Below, one piece after another: positions 33,875 to 44,633 of a DNA stretch of 64,000 nt (within the stretch, counting starts at the first letter, position 1; the number at the start of each line of letters is the position of its first letter). Under the pieces are notes generated by a model, which searched no databases, had not been told where the DNA came from, and was given only the letters and a program-made list of their open reading frames with translations. Source of the DNA: Coniferiporia sulphurascens (lineage: Eukaryota; Basidiomycota; Agaricomycetes; Hymenochaetales; Hymenochaetaceae); the NCBI GenBank assembly GCA_002794785.1, contig NBBA01000011.1:248001-312000 (forward strand), in the 5' to 3' direction. Position numbers and translations under genes: made by a program.

Positions 33875-35904
33875 TGGTCCTCCATGATTTTGTCATCAGT
33901 TCCTTCAACTGCCTCGAGGATCTGGCAGAATCACCGTTTCTTGGGGCATTGAGGGAGGGTGGTGGGGTGGTCACCTTTGCAGTTGGTGCAGTAGTGAGGA
34001 TGAGGGCACTGGTCGCCCTCGATGGCTCTAGTGGTGCAGGATGTGCACGACTTGTGGTGGTTGTGGGACAAGTGTCCTCCTCCACAGTCGGCACAGCAGG
34101 GCTGGGCGCAGCATCCTTTCGTCCCATGACCTAAGCCCTGGCAGCGCTCACATTGGGTGAGGTTGGGGCGATAGGGTGGGACAGAGAGGGAGAGGGCAGA
34201 GCCGAACAGCCATACTTGTGGGCGCTTAAGGAGCTGCGTGTGGATTGAGCCATCTGGGTCGGAGAAGGAGAAAGCCACAGGGCACTTCTGAAGGGAGGGG
34301 AGGTGATCCTCTGTGGTGGCAAAGTGGGGGTTGACTACGAAGTTGAGGGGGCGGAGCACCGGGTTGTTCCGGATTTCGGCCATCAGGGCCTTCGGGGAGA
34401 TGGTGTGGCCATTCTGGCCGAAGAGGTAGTCCATGCAGGGCACCATAGAGATGCAAAGGGAGGACCGAGGGCGGACACGGATGGGGGTGAGTGTGAACTG
34501 GGTGGAGATTTGGTCAGCCATCACAGATAAACACCTGTCGTGCATGTGGGCCGCAAATGCCATGGAGTGGCGATCAATGATTGTATCTGTGGCGGGGGAG
34601 GCAGAGGCTGGGCGCTTGGCGAAGGAGGTCACAAGGTTCCCCTTTACGTTGAAGGAGGAGGCGAGGACTGTGACCTGGTCAGCAGTGGGGAGGGAGGAGA
34701 AGAACTCACGGGTGGTGGCAGTAAGGCGCATGGTGGGGAGCTGCAGCTCGGTCTTGGGGATGACAGCAGGGATTAGGACCAGGGTTGGGTCCTTGGCGTA
34801 AACCGGGGGTGGTGACAGGACCTGGCGTTGCTTTTTCTTCTTTTTGTGGGTCACTGTCGTAAAGACCGTGCCCAAGGTCGGTGCAATGGGGTTGGGGTTG
34901 GAGGTGGTAGGTGGGGCCGGGGCGGCCGCCACCTGGGCGTAGGAATTTGTTGGTGCTGCAGTGGGAGCGGTCTGGGCAGTGGTGGTGGTGGCGGCCTGGG
35001 CCTTCTGGGCCTGTGGGGCCCAGGGGGTGGGCCGGTTTACAAGAGTTGAGACCTGCTGTGAGATGGTGGCAACCTCTGTGGACAGCTGTTTGACAATGTT
35101 GGTCAGCGCAGCCACATCGGGTGATATGTTAGTGGTTCCGGGGGTCCTGGTAAGGGCCGAGGGTTGGGTAGTGGTGGTCGGGGTCCTTTGTTGGGGGCAA
35201 GCTGGGGTGAAGGGCGCTGGCAGGGAGGCTTCTGCCCCCCCCCTTGCAATGTTGTAGGCCATCTCTATGTTGCATGAGATGATGTATTGGGGGTCCTTCT
35301 CGTCTCTCAAAACTCTGACGATGGTCTGTTGGACATTCCAGAGGAGGTCGCCTACAAACTTGGCCGCCGCATGGTCAATCTCATCAGGGTTGTAGCAGTG
35401 GGTCTTCCTATCGAAGTCCTCCAGCGCTCGGGAAATTGCGTACATGAAGCCCGAAGTGTGCAGCTCGAACTGGGCTCAAGGGCGGGGTCGGGGGGTGTGT
35501 GGGGACAGGTTCTTGGATGACCTCTTGTTGGTGAGTGGCGGCGACAGGGTGTGCGGGTTCTCGAGGATATCTTCCATTGCTCCCTGGTCGCTGACCGGGG
35601 GGTTGGAGCCCCCAGAGGGGGGGCGGCTTATGTGCTCGAACATTCTGGTGAACTCCGTGTTCGAGACTCTGATGATGGGGGATGGGGCGAGACGGAGCGC
35701 GTCTGGGGATGACGCCGGGAGGCCTGGGTCAATTTGGGCGGGGGTGGGGGTCGTACCATGCATAGCGGCTGCAACATTGCCAGCGGCCACCCAGTTGGCA
35801 GCAGCCCTGGTGGCCCTGTTGGCATCGGCACTGGCCAATGAGGGAGGTGGGAGGGGTGGTCGAGTCGAATGTAGAGCATTTCTGTATCCACTGGGGTTCG
35901 ACAT
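33871..35904 (-). pseudogene. LINE ORF1 (CCHC protein), single frame with two nonsense codons, L11
   Basis: The span from ATG 35904 to the stop overlapping ORF2 is 2,034 nt (677 codons plus stop) in one frame. TGA codons at 35476-35478 and 33931-33933 both replace Arg codons seen in sister copies (CGA to TGA). The 504-codon stretch 33931-35445 shows ALEDFDRKTHCYN, the coiled-coil-like LTNIVKQLSTEVATISQQV, basic HKKKKKQRQV, MVPCMDYLFGQNGHTI, and knuckles CERCQGLGHGTKGC, CCADCGGGHLSHNHHKSC and CTNCKGDHPTTLPQC. It would form the LINE RNP if read through. Confidence 0.88.
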
Positions 35905-36287
35905 GGGGGAGTTTTAGCTGCCTGCACTAGTCGATGGTGGTGGTTACTGGTCAAGAAGGATGGTCCAACAGACAATCACTGGCATTTTTAGGGACAAGAA
36001 GGACCCCCAGCACATTGTCTCCCACAACTTGGAGATGGCCTACAACATTGCAAGGGGGGGGCAGAAGCCTCCCTGCCAGTGCCCTTTGCCCCAGCTCCCC
36101 CCCTGCAAAGGACCCTGGCCACCACTAACCAACCCTCTGCCCTGACCAGGACCCCCGGAACCTCCCCCACCTGTGCCACTGCCACAGACGCAGAGATATT
36201 CTCCCTCACCTCTGCTCCAACATGGGCCACACACCACCTCTGGGAACTACTGCCTGTCGCATCAGACATCTTCTTTCTGTCTGATTC

Positions 36288-38078
36288 TTTTTTTTTTTTT
36301 AATTAATTAATTATTCCTGCAGTATTACCTAATTACAAGCTGCCCCCCCAAAGGGGGGGCCCTAACTACATAACAACGGAGGCGCCCGTCATCGCACAAC
36401 GTGCAAAACTGGGTGGGGGCCCTGCTCCCCGAAGGGTGCCAAGGTGGGAAGGGCCCCTATTAATGAAAAGAGGAGGAGAAGGAGAGAGGAATACATATTG
36501 TTACAACTAAACCAAGCGGATGAGGGCAGGCAAAGGGGGTAACTTAGAATAGGAAAGGGAGGGCGAGAGCACCGGCCGGGACATACGTGGGGGAGTCCAA
36601 AAGGCGGTCACAGACTAGGGGAAAGGGGGGGAAGTGCATCTGAGAGCTCCAAGAGAGCCGGGTCCGGTTCCTGGGAATGGGGTCCAAGCATACAACTCAT
36701 GTATTCCCGGAGGAGGTCCAAGTCCATATCTTCATCGGTCGGGTGTCCCTCCAGCTCCATCGAGGTGAAGGCCAGGCGGATGGTGGTGGAGGTGCCAGAA
36801 TTAAAGAGCACCCTTGCGGGGCCCCACTACGTGTGCACCTTCCTTGTGACATAGAAGCCTGACCGGTAGGACTTACACCCGACACACTGTCCTCTACGAC
36901 GCACTGGATTGGGAAGGGCATGCCGCACCAGGGAGACATTCCGAGTGGGGGTCACGGCGCCATAGGCACTACCCCACCCATTGGGTGCCCCCCCTACCCT
37001 ACACATTCCCCCCTTACCCCGCTTTCCACTGTAGAGTGCCACTAGTTTCTGGGAATCAACTTAAGCATGCAATAGGACTTACTCCTACACACACCCACGC
37101 CAGATTTAGTGCTCTGGAGCCAGTGGAGGGAACTATCCCCCACTGCTACAGCTCACTCCATAACGGAGGGGTTTCCTAGGCCCCCCAGAGTTTCCTGTTC
37201 CCCAGCACACGCTTCAGAGCCCCGAAGGGGAATACTCAGGCACAAGGCCCGCTTCTGGATCTGCGGCATACTGGAGTTGACGTGTCACCAGAGGCTTGGA
37301 CCCCGGCCTATCTCTTCTGAGGCTGCCAGGGAGTCTGCTTGACTAACCACCTCTCGGGGGGCACCAACACCTACCCTCAAAAGGGCTAGGGCCAGCCACA
37401 CCCCCCCAAAAGGCCCATGGTGGCCTGTCGCTTTCACATCAGCTGGTTCTTACCGCAATGCCATGTGTTATGAAGCCCCTATCTCCTTATATCAACTAGT
37501 GCTGTTATCAGAGACCCTTTCGGGATTTGGGGCGGCAGTTTTTATGGTTTGTCTTGCCAGGGACAATGCAGCCCCAGGATTTTAAGTCCCGACCCTAAGG
37601 TCAGATCCGAGTCTCCCCGAACCCGAGGTCTCCCGACCAAAGCCGACTGCTGAAGGGCAGAGGGTTACCCCCCCCCGCACAGGTGTGGGGACGTTAATGT
37701 CATGTCCCCCCCCGACTGGCAGGCATGCACCCCTTGTGCCACCGAGAGGTGGACCAGCCAAGCACCATGCCCCAAGAGAGCACGGCAGATGTGAGAGAGG
37801 ATCTTGGTACTCACTGAGCCATCCCCCCCCACTGCAATGTTAACGATGGGTTGCATACCCCCTGGCGGGTGTGAGCCCCTTTCACGCCATCAGACGACGC
37901 CACTACAGCGCCTCAGCGACCAGCGACCAGCGCTCCTTTATAAAAGGTGCGCAGTCGGGAACCTTCTCTCATGTCAACCCAGTAGAATACCAGACCAGAG
38001 CATGTGTTGCTGCAATGAACCCCAAGACAACCCCCAGTGAAAACCAGAGATGGTGGTGGTAAGAGGACAAGAAGGATG
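36288..38078 (-). mobile_element. R-LINE chimera X1, complete: R body plus LINE 3' end and tail
   Basis: This is the only chimera with an unbroken R. On the minus strand it begins CATCCTTCTTGTCCTC (about 38078), runs 1.29 kb through R to TTTAATTCTGG (36791), then continues as 503 bp of LINE-B ORF2 C-terminus and 3' UTR with stem-loop and a long T/AATT tail at 36288-36313. The LINE part starts about 220 bp further upstream in the LINE than in X0. One shared R end joined to different LINE points fits RT template switching from LINE RNA to R RNA. No target-site duplication was found. Confidence 0.78.
36791..38078 (-). repeat. R element, longest copy (1.29 kb, non-coding)
   Basis: The R body of X1. 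Its first half (38078 to about 37330) matches R3 at 44634-45319 and its second half (about 37425 to 36791) matches R1 at 28878-29540, where identity is high by eye. No long ORF is consistent between copies, so it looks non-coding. Its 5' head (CATCCTTCTTG, ACCACCACCATC) resembles the LINE leader. It contains C- and G-homopolymer runs and a near-palindromic TATA-containing stretch around 37937-37948. It is not recognised as any known snRNA, rRNA or tRNA. In the Magnaporthe MINE chimera the equivalent 5' part is called WEIRD, and this sequence may be a functional analogue. Confidence 0.7.
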
Positions 38079-39037
38079 GTCGTAACGATATGTATTCCTC
38101 TCTCCTTCTCCTCCTCTTTTCATTAATAGGGGCCCTTCCCACCTTGGCACCCTTCGGGGAGCAGGGCCCCCACCCAGTTTCACGTGCTGTGCGATGACGG
38201 GCGCCTCCGTTGTTATGTAGTTAGGGCCCCCCCTTCGGGGGGGCAGCTTGTAATTAGGTAATACTGCAGGAATAATAAATAAATAAATAAATAAATAAAA
38301 GGACCCCCAGAACTGCTAACATGTCACCTGATGTGGCTGTGCTGACTAACATTGTTAAGCAGCTCTCCACAGAAGTCACCACCATCTCCCGGCAGGTCTC
38401 AACCCTAGTCAACTGGCCCATGCCCTGTGCCCCACAGGCCCAGAAGGCCCAGGCCCCCTCCACCACCACCACCCAGGCTGTCATCACTGCAGCACCAACT
38501 TCCTATTCCCAGGTGGCAGCTTCCCCGGCCCCACCAACCGCCTCCAACCCCAACCCGGTTGCTCCAGCTGCTGGCACCGTTTTCACCACCATCATGCACA
38601 AGAAGAAGAAGAAACAGCATCAGGTCCCGCCCCTGCCCCCGATGTATGCCAAGGACCCAACCCTGGTCCTTATCCCAACCATCACCCTTAAAGCCAAGAT
38701 CCAACTCCCAGCTATGCACCTCACCGCCACAGCTCATGAGTTTTTCTCCTCCCTCCCCACTGCTGATCAGGTCACAGTCCTGGCCTCCTCCTTCAATGTG
38801 AAAGGCAACCTCGTGACCTCCTTCGCTAAGTGCCCTGCCTCCACCTCTCCTGCCACAGACATGATCATAGATCGACACTCTGCAGTGTTTGTGGCCCACA
38901 TGCGAGACCAGTGCCTCTCAGTGGCGATGGACAAGATCCCCGCCCAGTACACCCTCAACCCAGTCTGTGTCCATCCCTGGTCCGCACTCCACATCTCTAT
39001 GGTGCCCTGTGTGGACTACCTCTTCAGCCAGAATGGC

Positions 39038-39594
39038 TGTTAAGCTCAACGGTTACGCGGTGATCGATGTCAGGGCTTCCTGATCATTGGAACTGATGGT
39101 ACGGCAATGGGGCTTCCTAGATGTCATAAGTCGAGGGTGATCGTCGATGGGGCTTCCTGATCGGCGATGTGGACGCGGTAGGCTTCTATAGCGAGTCGGG
39201 TTACGATGAAGCAACTAATGGCCAAGTGGCACACAGTAGACTGGTGGTAGCAGATAATGGGCTTGTATGAACAAAGAGCACAAGCTTAGGGCTTGTGCTA
39301 CTGAAGTTACATGCTTATATGCTATTCTATGTGTTTGCTACTGTAGCGACTTGGTTAGGTATGTTTACCAGACTATGGAAGGTCATGGAAACGCAAGGAA
39401 GGCCTTGGTAATACAAGTATGGTGATCAGTAAGCAAAGCACATCATGATGGTGCAATAAGGCATCATCATGGCGTCTTATGGCGTAAGGTGAATAAGGAT
39501 GAGTAAGGCAGAGAAATGGGGGAGTTGCGCTGACTGATGATGACGAAGAGGAAATGAGTCAGCGCATAGGGGAAAGTAAAGGAAAATTGTAACA
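39038..39594 (-). mobile_element. Solo LTR1 of the gypsy family, with 5 bp duplication
   Basis: Begins TGTTAAGCTCAACGG and ends GGAAAATTGTAACA, that is, a complete LTR in reverse orientation (557 bp, ends TG...CA). It lies in L12 ORF1 and is flanked by ATGGC (39033-39037) and ACGGC (39595-39599), a 5 bp target-site duplication with one CpG transition. It was left by recombination between the two LTRs of an inserted element. It shares the variant TACAAGTATGGTGATCAG with LTR3 rather than with LTR2/LTR4. Confidence 0.93.
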
Positions 39595-40132
39595 ACGGCC
39601 ACACCATTTCCCCAAAGGCCCTTATGGCCGAAATCCGGAACAACCCGGCGCTCCACCCCCTCGACTTCATGGTTGACCCCCACTTTACTGCCACTGAGGA
39701 CCACCTCCCGACCCTCCAGAAATGCCCCATGGTGTTCTCCTTCTCTGACCCCGACAGATCAATCCATGCACAGCTGCTTAAGTGCCCACGTGTTTGGTTG
39801 TTCGGCTCCACCCTCTCCCTCTCCATCCCTCCCTACCGCCCCAGCCTAACCCAATGTGAATGCTGCCAGGGCCTAGGCCGCAGGACGAAGGGCTGCCGCA
39901 CCCAGCCATGCTGTGCAGACTGCAGAGGAGGCCACCTAACCCACAACCACCATAAGTCATGCACATCCTGCACCACTGAAGCCATTGAGGGCAACCACTG
40001 CCCTCGCCCTCACTACTGCACTAACTGCAAAGGCAACCACCCCGCCACCCTCCCTCAATGCCCCAAGAAATGGCAATACCACCAGATCATGGAAGCTGTT
40101 GAAGGGCCTGACAATGAACATATGGAGGACCA

Positions 40133-41790
40133 ATGAATAGAGACATCTCTATCCTTCAGTGGAATGCCGCCTGCTCTTTAGCCGCAGTCCATTCCCTTAT
40201 CCCGATCCTTACCACTGGTACACAGCAGTGCTCCCCCTGGTCACATGGCCGAGGGTCGTCACATATGTATCCCACACCATCCCCTCAACCACATGGTCCA
40301 TCCTTGGAGCTGCCTCCTCCGGCACTGACGTCCTCACCATCGAAATCTGCTCCCACCTAACGATCTGCCTCTGCAACTATTATGGCATGCACACCCCGGA
40401 CCGCACCACCGCTACCCCCCTTTACCCCAGTGAGTTGTTTCTCTTCACAATCCCACCAGCCTTGGCCTCCACTCTACTTGTGGCAGGCAACTTCAACCAT
40501 CACCACCACTTGTGGTCCGAACTCCTTGCCTTGTGGCAGGAGGACTTGAGAGCACAACCTCTCGATGACTTCTTCCGGGAGCACGGCCTTGCGCCAGCTC
40601 ACCTCCCAGACTCTGACTCACAGCACATCGACAATTGTCAGTGGTGTCCAATTGACATGATCTGGTCCCCCCCTGCGATCAATCCTGACTCAATCCTAGA
40701 CTCGGGCACCTCAACCACCTCTGCTCTGTCTGACCACACCATGCTACGCTGGTCCCTGCCATCCCGGCCCCCACCTCCCACCATCAAAACCCGCCAGCTA
40801 CTACCAGCCGACAGGGAGGAGTGGACCGACATTGCCTTCCCACTACTCAAAGCCGCCTTTCTTCAACTGGCAGACAACACCCACACCCTCGATGTCAAAG
40901 CGCAGGCAGTAGTCGACTCCATGATCGCTGCCCTCGCCCCCTTCACCAGAATCATCAAACTGTCCAAAACCAAGGTCCCCTGGTGGACCCCGACCTGCAA
41001 GTCGCTCCTCCAGGCGATCTCAATGGCCTCCACCCCCCTTCAGTGGTCAGCAGCCCGCCGTGCATTTAAGCGCAGCATCCGGGCAGCAAAGCGGCACTTC
41101 TATGCCGAGCAGGCCGACCAAGCAGATGCCTCCAACATTTGGGGCTGGGCCAAACAAGGCCTTGGCAACCGACCCACACTGATCCCCTCACTCCAAAAGC
41201 GAGACGGCACCTTTACCCAATCGGACAACGAGAAAGGTGAGCTCTTCCACTCCACATTCTTCATGCCCCCCCCACACCACCAAGCGGCCCACACCCTGCC
41301 ACCCCCACCCCAACCAGCTGCCCTGCCTATACTCCTATCAGAGCTTATGGGGGCACTGTCCGACACTTCAAACTTGTCAGCTCTGGGCCTCTTGGGGATC
41401 GGCTACCACCCACTCAAATGGGTGGTGGACGCCTACCCTGATGAGATCCTCACCCTTTTCAACAACTGTCTATGCATGGGGCATCACCCCAAGTGTTGGC
41501 AGGCAGCAAAAGTAGTGATGCTCCGGAAACTGAACAAGAAGGACCCCTTCTCGCCAAGATCGTATCGGCCCATTACCCTTGAGGAGACCCTAGGAAAACT
41601 CCTTGAAAAGATCATCGCTAACCAGCTCCAATTCCTTGCTAACATGAGGGATTGGCTGCCACCTAACCAATATGGGGGGCACCAAGGACACTCTGTCTAT
41701 GATGCCACCCAGCACCTCTTACAGATTGCAGAGTGAGCCCACACCGAGGGTCATGTATGTTCGGTCCTAGCGGTCGACATACAGAGTTTC
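40133..41790 (+). pseudogene. LINE ORF2 with internal endonuclease deletion, L12
   Basis: Starts MNRDISILQWNAACS. Near 40215 about 120 bp is missing, removing the region of the catalytic-type Glu (LIQEPPWYQ) and shifting the frame. Stretch 40159-41736 (525 codons) then runs in one frame through VAGNFNHHHHLW (GDFN changed to GNFN), LSDHTMLRW, the linker and the first RT blocks (SALGLLGIGYHPL, NQYGGHQGHSVYD). TGA at 41734-41736 replaces an Arg codon. The copy ends after VDIQSF, before the RT active site. Confidence 0.86.
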
Positions 41791-42442
41791 AACACAAGGG
41801 ACTGGCTGCCACCTAACCAATATGGGGGGCACCAAGGCCATTTGGTCTATGACACTGCTCAACACCTTCTACAGATTGCAGAGTGGGCCCACTCAGAAGG
41901 CCTTGTCTGCTCAGTCCTTGTGGTCGACATACAGGGTTTTTTCGATTTGGTCCACCCCCAACTCCTCCACTGGCAATTGCTGGACCTCAGTTGCACACCT
42001 GACATGGCCAACTGGTGTCTGTCCTTTATGACAGACCGGCAGGTCGCCATCTCCTTCAATGGCACTACCCTCCCAACCACCCACAAACCCAACCTCGGCA
42101 CCCCCCAAGGATCACCGGTGTCCCCCATTCTGTCAATGATATTTGCAGGTGTAGTCCTCCGGTGCTTTCACCAAGCCGGCACTACCACCTTAGCTTACGT
42201 CGATGACCACTTACTAATCTGCGTAGGACCCTCAGTGGCATCCAACTGCCGTGCCCTCACCTGTGCCTACCTCCAACTCGACACCCACTTCGGCACCATC
42301 AATCTCAACATTGAAGCCACCAAGATGGAGTGCCTTCATTTTCACCCCCCCCAACGCCATATCGGCTACCAAGGCTGGGACACCACCGGGGTTCAGGTAG
42401 ACCCCAACACCCTAATCCGCCCCTCAATCCCACTGCAATGGC

Positions 42443-43016
42443 TTTTTTTTTTTTTTTTTAAATTATTATTCCTGCAGTATTACATAATTACAAGCTGCCC
42501 CCCCAAAGGGGGGGCCCTAACTACATAACAACGGAGGTGCCTGTCATTGTGCATCGCACAAAACTGGGCGGGGGCTCTGCTCCCGAGGGGTGCCGGTGTG
42601 TGAAGAGCCCCTATTTAGTAATGAAACTGAGAGAAGGAGGGATACATATCGCTACGAACAAACCAGGCAGTTGAGGGCAGGTTAAAGTAGGAAGCTTAGA
42701 AGTGAAAAGGGAGGGTGAGAGTGCCGGCCGAGACATATCATGGGGGATACCGAAAGGCAGGCTTTACTCGAGTGGGAAGGGAGGGAGCATACCTGAAAGC
42801 TCCAAAAGGGTTGGGTCCGAGTCCTGGGTTTGGGGTCTGAGCATATGACGCATGTAATCCCGTAGGAGGTCCAAGTCCATATCCTCATCAGTGGGGTGCC
42901 TGTCAAGGTCCATTGCGGTGAGGGATAGCCGGATGGCGCCCATGGCACATTCCGAAAGGTGGTTGAGGTGCCCCATCAGCTTTAGCCAATGTCGCAGAAC
43001 CGGGAGGCGGTTTTCG
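42443..43016 (-). mobile_element. LINE insertion L15 (LINE-A 3' end) in L14, with 15 bp duplication
   Basis: A 574 bp minus-strand 3'-terminal LINE piece. Flanks are TCCCACTGCAATGGC (42428-42442) and TCCCACTGCGATGGC (43017-43031), a 15 bp target-site duplication differing by one CpG transition. At its left is the tail (a run of 16 T, then AATTATTATT on the plus strand), followed by the stem-loop (about 42495-42520). At its right is the truncated end inside the ORF2 C-terminus. Among LINE insertions in the window this has the clearest target-primed signature. Confidence 0.92.
42764..43016 (-). pseudogene. LINE ORF2 C-terminal remnant, L15
   Basis: Encodes the last 80 or so residues of ORF2: a segment ENRLPVLRHWLKLMGHLN, then MDLDRHPTDEDMDLDLL and the terminal ELSGMLPPFPLE, with the TAA stop at 42764-42766. 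It is in frame throughout. Confidence 0.83.
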
Positions 43017-44633
43017 TCCCACTGCGATGGCTGGGGATATGGTGGGATCTGGGTCTCTCCTTCAAACCCCATGTAGAGCACATGCACTCCAAGGGGCTCT
43101 CCACCCTTGCCGCCCTCTGCATTCTAGGCAACACCCAATGCAGTATCTCGACCCTCCTCCTCCACTGCCTTTACACCTCCTGTGTACACTCCATCCTCTC
43201 TTGGGGAGTACCAGTGTGGTACCACGGCAGCTGCCAAAAAACCCTGGTAAACTGCCTGCAGGCTGTGCAAAACACGGCATGTCGCTGGACTCTAGGCGTC
43301 TTTAAGGGCGCCTCTCCCCATTCCACCAATTTTCTTTGTTCAGTTCCCCCTCTTTCTTTCTATTTTGAATATATAAAGATGACCCATTCTCTTCGCCTTT
43401 GGTGCACCCCCCACCCTATTGGCCATAAATTATTTAAAAACATAGCTAACAGACCTTTTTCCCTTTCTCTGCAGGTCTGAGCCCCCCAGGTTCAACAAGT
43501 CCCCACATACATGCATCCCCCTTGGATGGATCCACTGGCCTTCATGCAAGGCCGAGTCCGCTTCACCACCCCCGTCACCCCCGTTAGCGCTGACATGCAA
43601 AAGTCCTTCGCAACAGCAGCACGCCAACTCGGCTCCACCCCCCATGTCCAGGTATTTACAGATGGCTCACACATTGACAATAAGTTGGGCTCGGCTATCT
43701 GCGCTATGCTAGGCCACACCCGACTCTGGTCATGACGACTGGAATCCCCCACCTGCACTACAGCAATGGATGCCAAGGAGTTCTCCCTCACCACGGCCCC
43801 AGGCTGGGTAGCGTGCCGCCTCCCGGTGCAACTGCGTGTCGCATCAGATGTCTTCTTCCTCTCCGATTCGCTGACTGCCCTCCACCTCTTCCGAACCTGG
43901 GCCACTGCCCCTGGCGCCCACCTCCTACACATCTGGAAAGCCGGAGTGGAGACACTACTGGACTCATTCCCCCAGATCACTGTTCATTTCGTGTGGTGCC
44001 CCGGACACTCGGACATCCCCGGCAATGAATGGGCTGACACAGAAGTGAAACTGGTGACTGAGCTCCCCCCATCCGACTTAAAACCATCCACCTCCGCCCT
44101 AAAAGAAGCCGCCATCTGCACACTCATGGACTGATGGACCTTCTTGCTTGCCCGCCCCCTAGCCTCGACTGCCGATAAATATCTGGCAGTACACGGCACC
44201 CCGTCCTGCCGACCTCGAAAGCTGCTTATGCATTTGGTCAACCACCCACGAAGTGAGCTCTCCGCAGTGGCTCAGGTTCTCTGCCACACTGGTCCCTATG
44301 GGGGGTACTGGCTGAGCTTCGACTCAGCCTACTGGTGATGACACGGCCTGATCTCCCACTGCAGGTGGCACAACCACCCCCCTTGGCCTGCGCAGTTGAC
44401 CACCCATATTTTAGGCGGCTGTAGCACCTTCCATCCATGGATATGACGTGTATGGCCACCATGGGACCCTCTCCCAGTCCACCACTCCGAGTGGGCTGAC
44501 GAAAACTGCCTCCCAGTTTTGCGCTGATGGCTAAAGCTAATGGGGCACCTAAACCGCCTCTCTGACTGTGCTGTGGGCACCATTCGGCTAGCATTTGCCG
44601 CGATGGACCTCGATGGACACCCAACTGATGAGG

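Larger units (their letters stand above)
29541..35962 (-). mobile_element. LINE copy L11 (LINE-B), full length, 6.4 kb
   Basis: An uninterrupted copy runs on the minus strand from the leader (CATCCTTCTTGACC ending at about 35962) through ORF1 and ORF2 to the 3' UTR, stem-loop (about 29595-29625) and a tail of AAT/AAATT type (29541-29580). It sits between the R part of X0 on its 3' side and plus-strand L12 on its 5' side, where the junction is head to head. ORF1 is in a single frame over its whole length with only two nonsense codons, so this is one of the least decayed copies. Confidence 0.92.
36162..38300 (+). mobile_element. LINE insertion L13 (LINE-B, 5' truncated) in L12 ORF1, itself interrupted by X1
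   Basis: Flanked by a 13 bp target-site duplication, GGACCCCCGGAAC (36149-36161) and GGACCCCCAGAAC (38301-38313), differing by one transition. The left part (36162-36287) encodes the middle of RNase H ([23 protein letters not shown]). The right part (38079-38300) is 3' UTR, stem-loop (about 38222-38247) and an AAAT-type tail. Between them lies minus-strand chimera X1. About 1.1 kb of L13 (end of RNase H, finger) is missing at the X1 site, so X1 arrived with a target deletion or a later deletion occurred. Confidence 0.82.
35963..40136 (+). pseudogene. LINE ORF1, 5' truncated and twice interrupted, L12
   Basis: The first block encodes the helical segment (TITGIFRDKKDPQHIVSHN). After L13 the block 38321-39043 is open, with the coiled-coil-like part LTNIVKQLSTEVTTISRQV, basic MHKKKKKQHQV, and ISMVPCVDYLFSQNG. 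LTR1 interrupts exactly there. The last block 39624-40136 is open, with CECCQGLGRRTKGC (one knuckle His replaced by Arg), CCADCRGGHLTHNHHKSC, CTNCKGNHPATLPQC and the MEDQ end. TGA 40134-40136 overlaps the ORF2 ATG 40133. Confidence 0.85.
35963..41790 (+). mobile_element. LINE copy L12 (LINE-B), split by L13 and LTR1, both ends incomplete
   Basis: Three plus-strand blocks, 35963-36161, 38301-39037 and 39595-41790, form one element from about nt 630 of the LINE (GTCCAACAGAC) into the RT. L13 is bounded by a 13 bp duplication and LTR1 by a 5 bp duplication, which shows the blocks were contiguous. The 5' end abuts the L11 5' end. The 3' end changes abruptly to LINE-A (L14) at 41790/41791 inside the RT. 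Confidence 0.87.
41791..44633 (+). mobile_element. LINE copy L14 (LINE-A), RT to C-terminus, split by L15
   Basis: Blocks 41791-42442 and 43017-44633 are one element: a 15 bp duplication brackets L15, and the RT/thumb sequence reads continuously across it. The left end is an abrupt switch from LINE-B (L12) to a slightly earlier RT position, so about 150 bp of RT is present twice. The right end stops near the ORF2 C-terminus (HPTDE), where R3 of chimera X2 begins; the 3' UTR and tail are missing. Confidence 0.85.
41791..44633 (+). pseudogene. LINE ORF2 RT-RNase H fragment, L14
   Basis: Open from 41842 through VDIQGFFDLVHPQ, CLSFMTDRQ, GTPQGSPVSPIL and intact YVDDHLLICVG to the L15 insertion at SIPLQW. 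It resumes after L15 at about 43024 with LGIWWDLGLSFKPH and runs to 43480 through the thumb. The RNase H frames are 43511-43735 (FTDGSHIDNKLG) and 43766-44134 ([21 protein letters not shown]). Stops at 43734, 44132-44134 and later break it. The finger region HCRWHNHPPWPAQ is visible near 44360. Confidence 0.84.

Noticed and set aside
37930..37950. TATA-like CTTTATAAAAGG in R as a host gene promoter
   Set aside because: It lies inside R, no ORF follows on either strand, and R3 does not clearly keep it.
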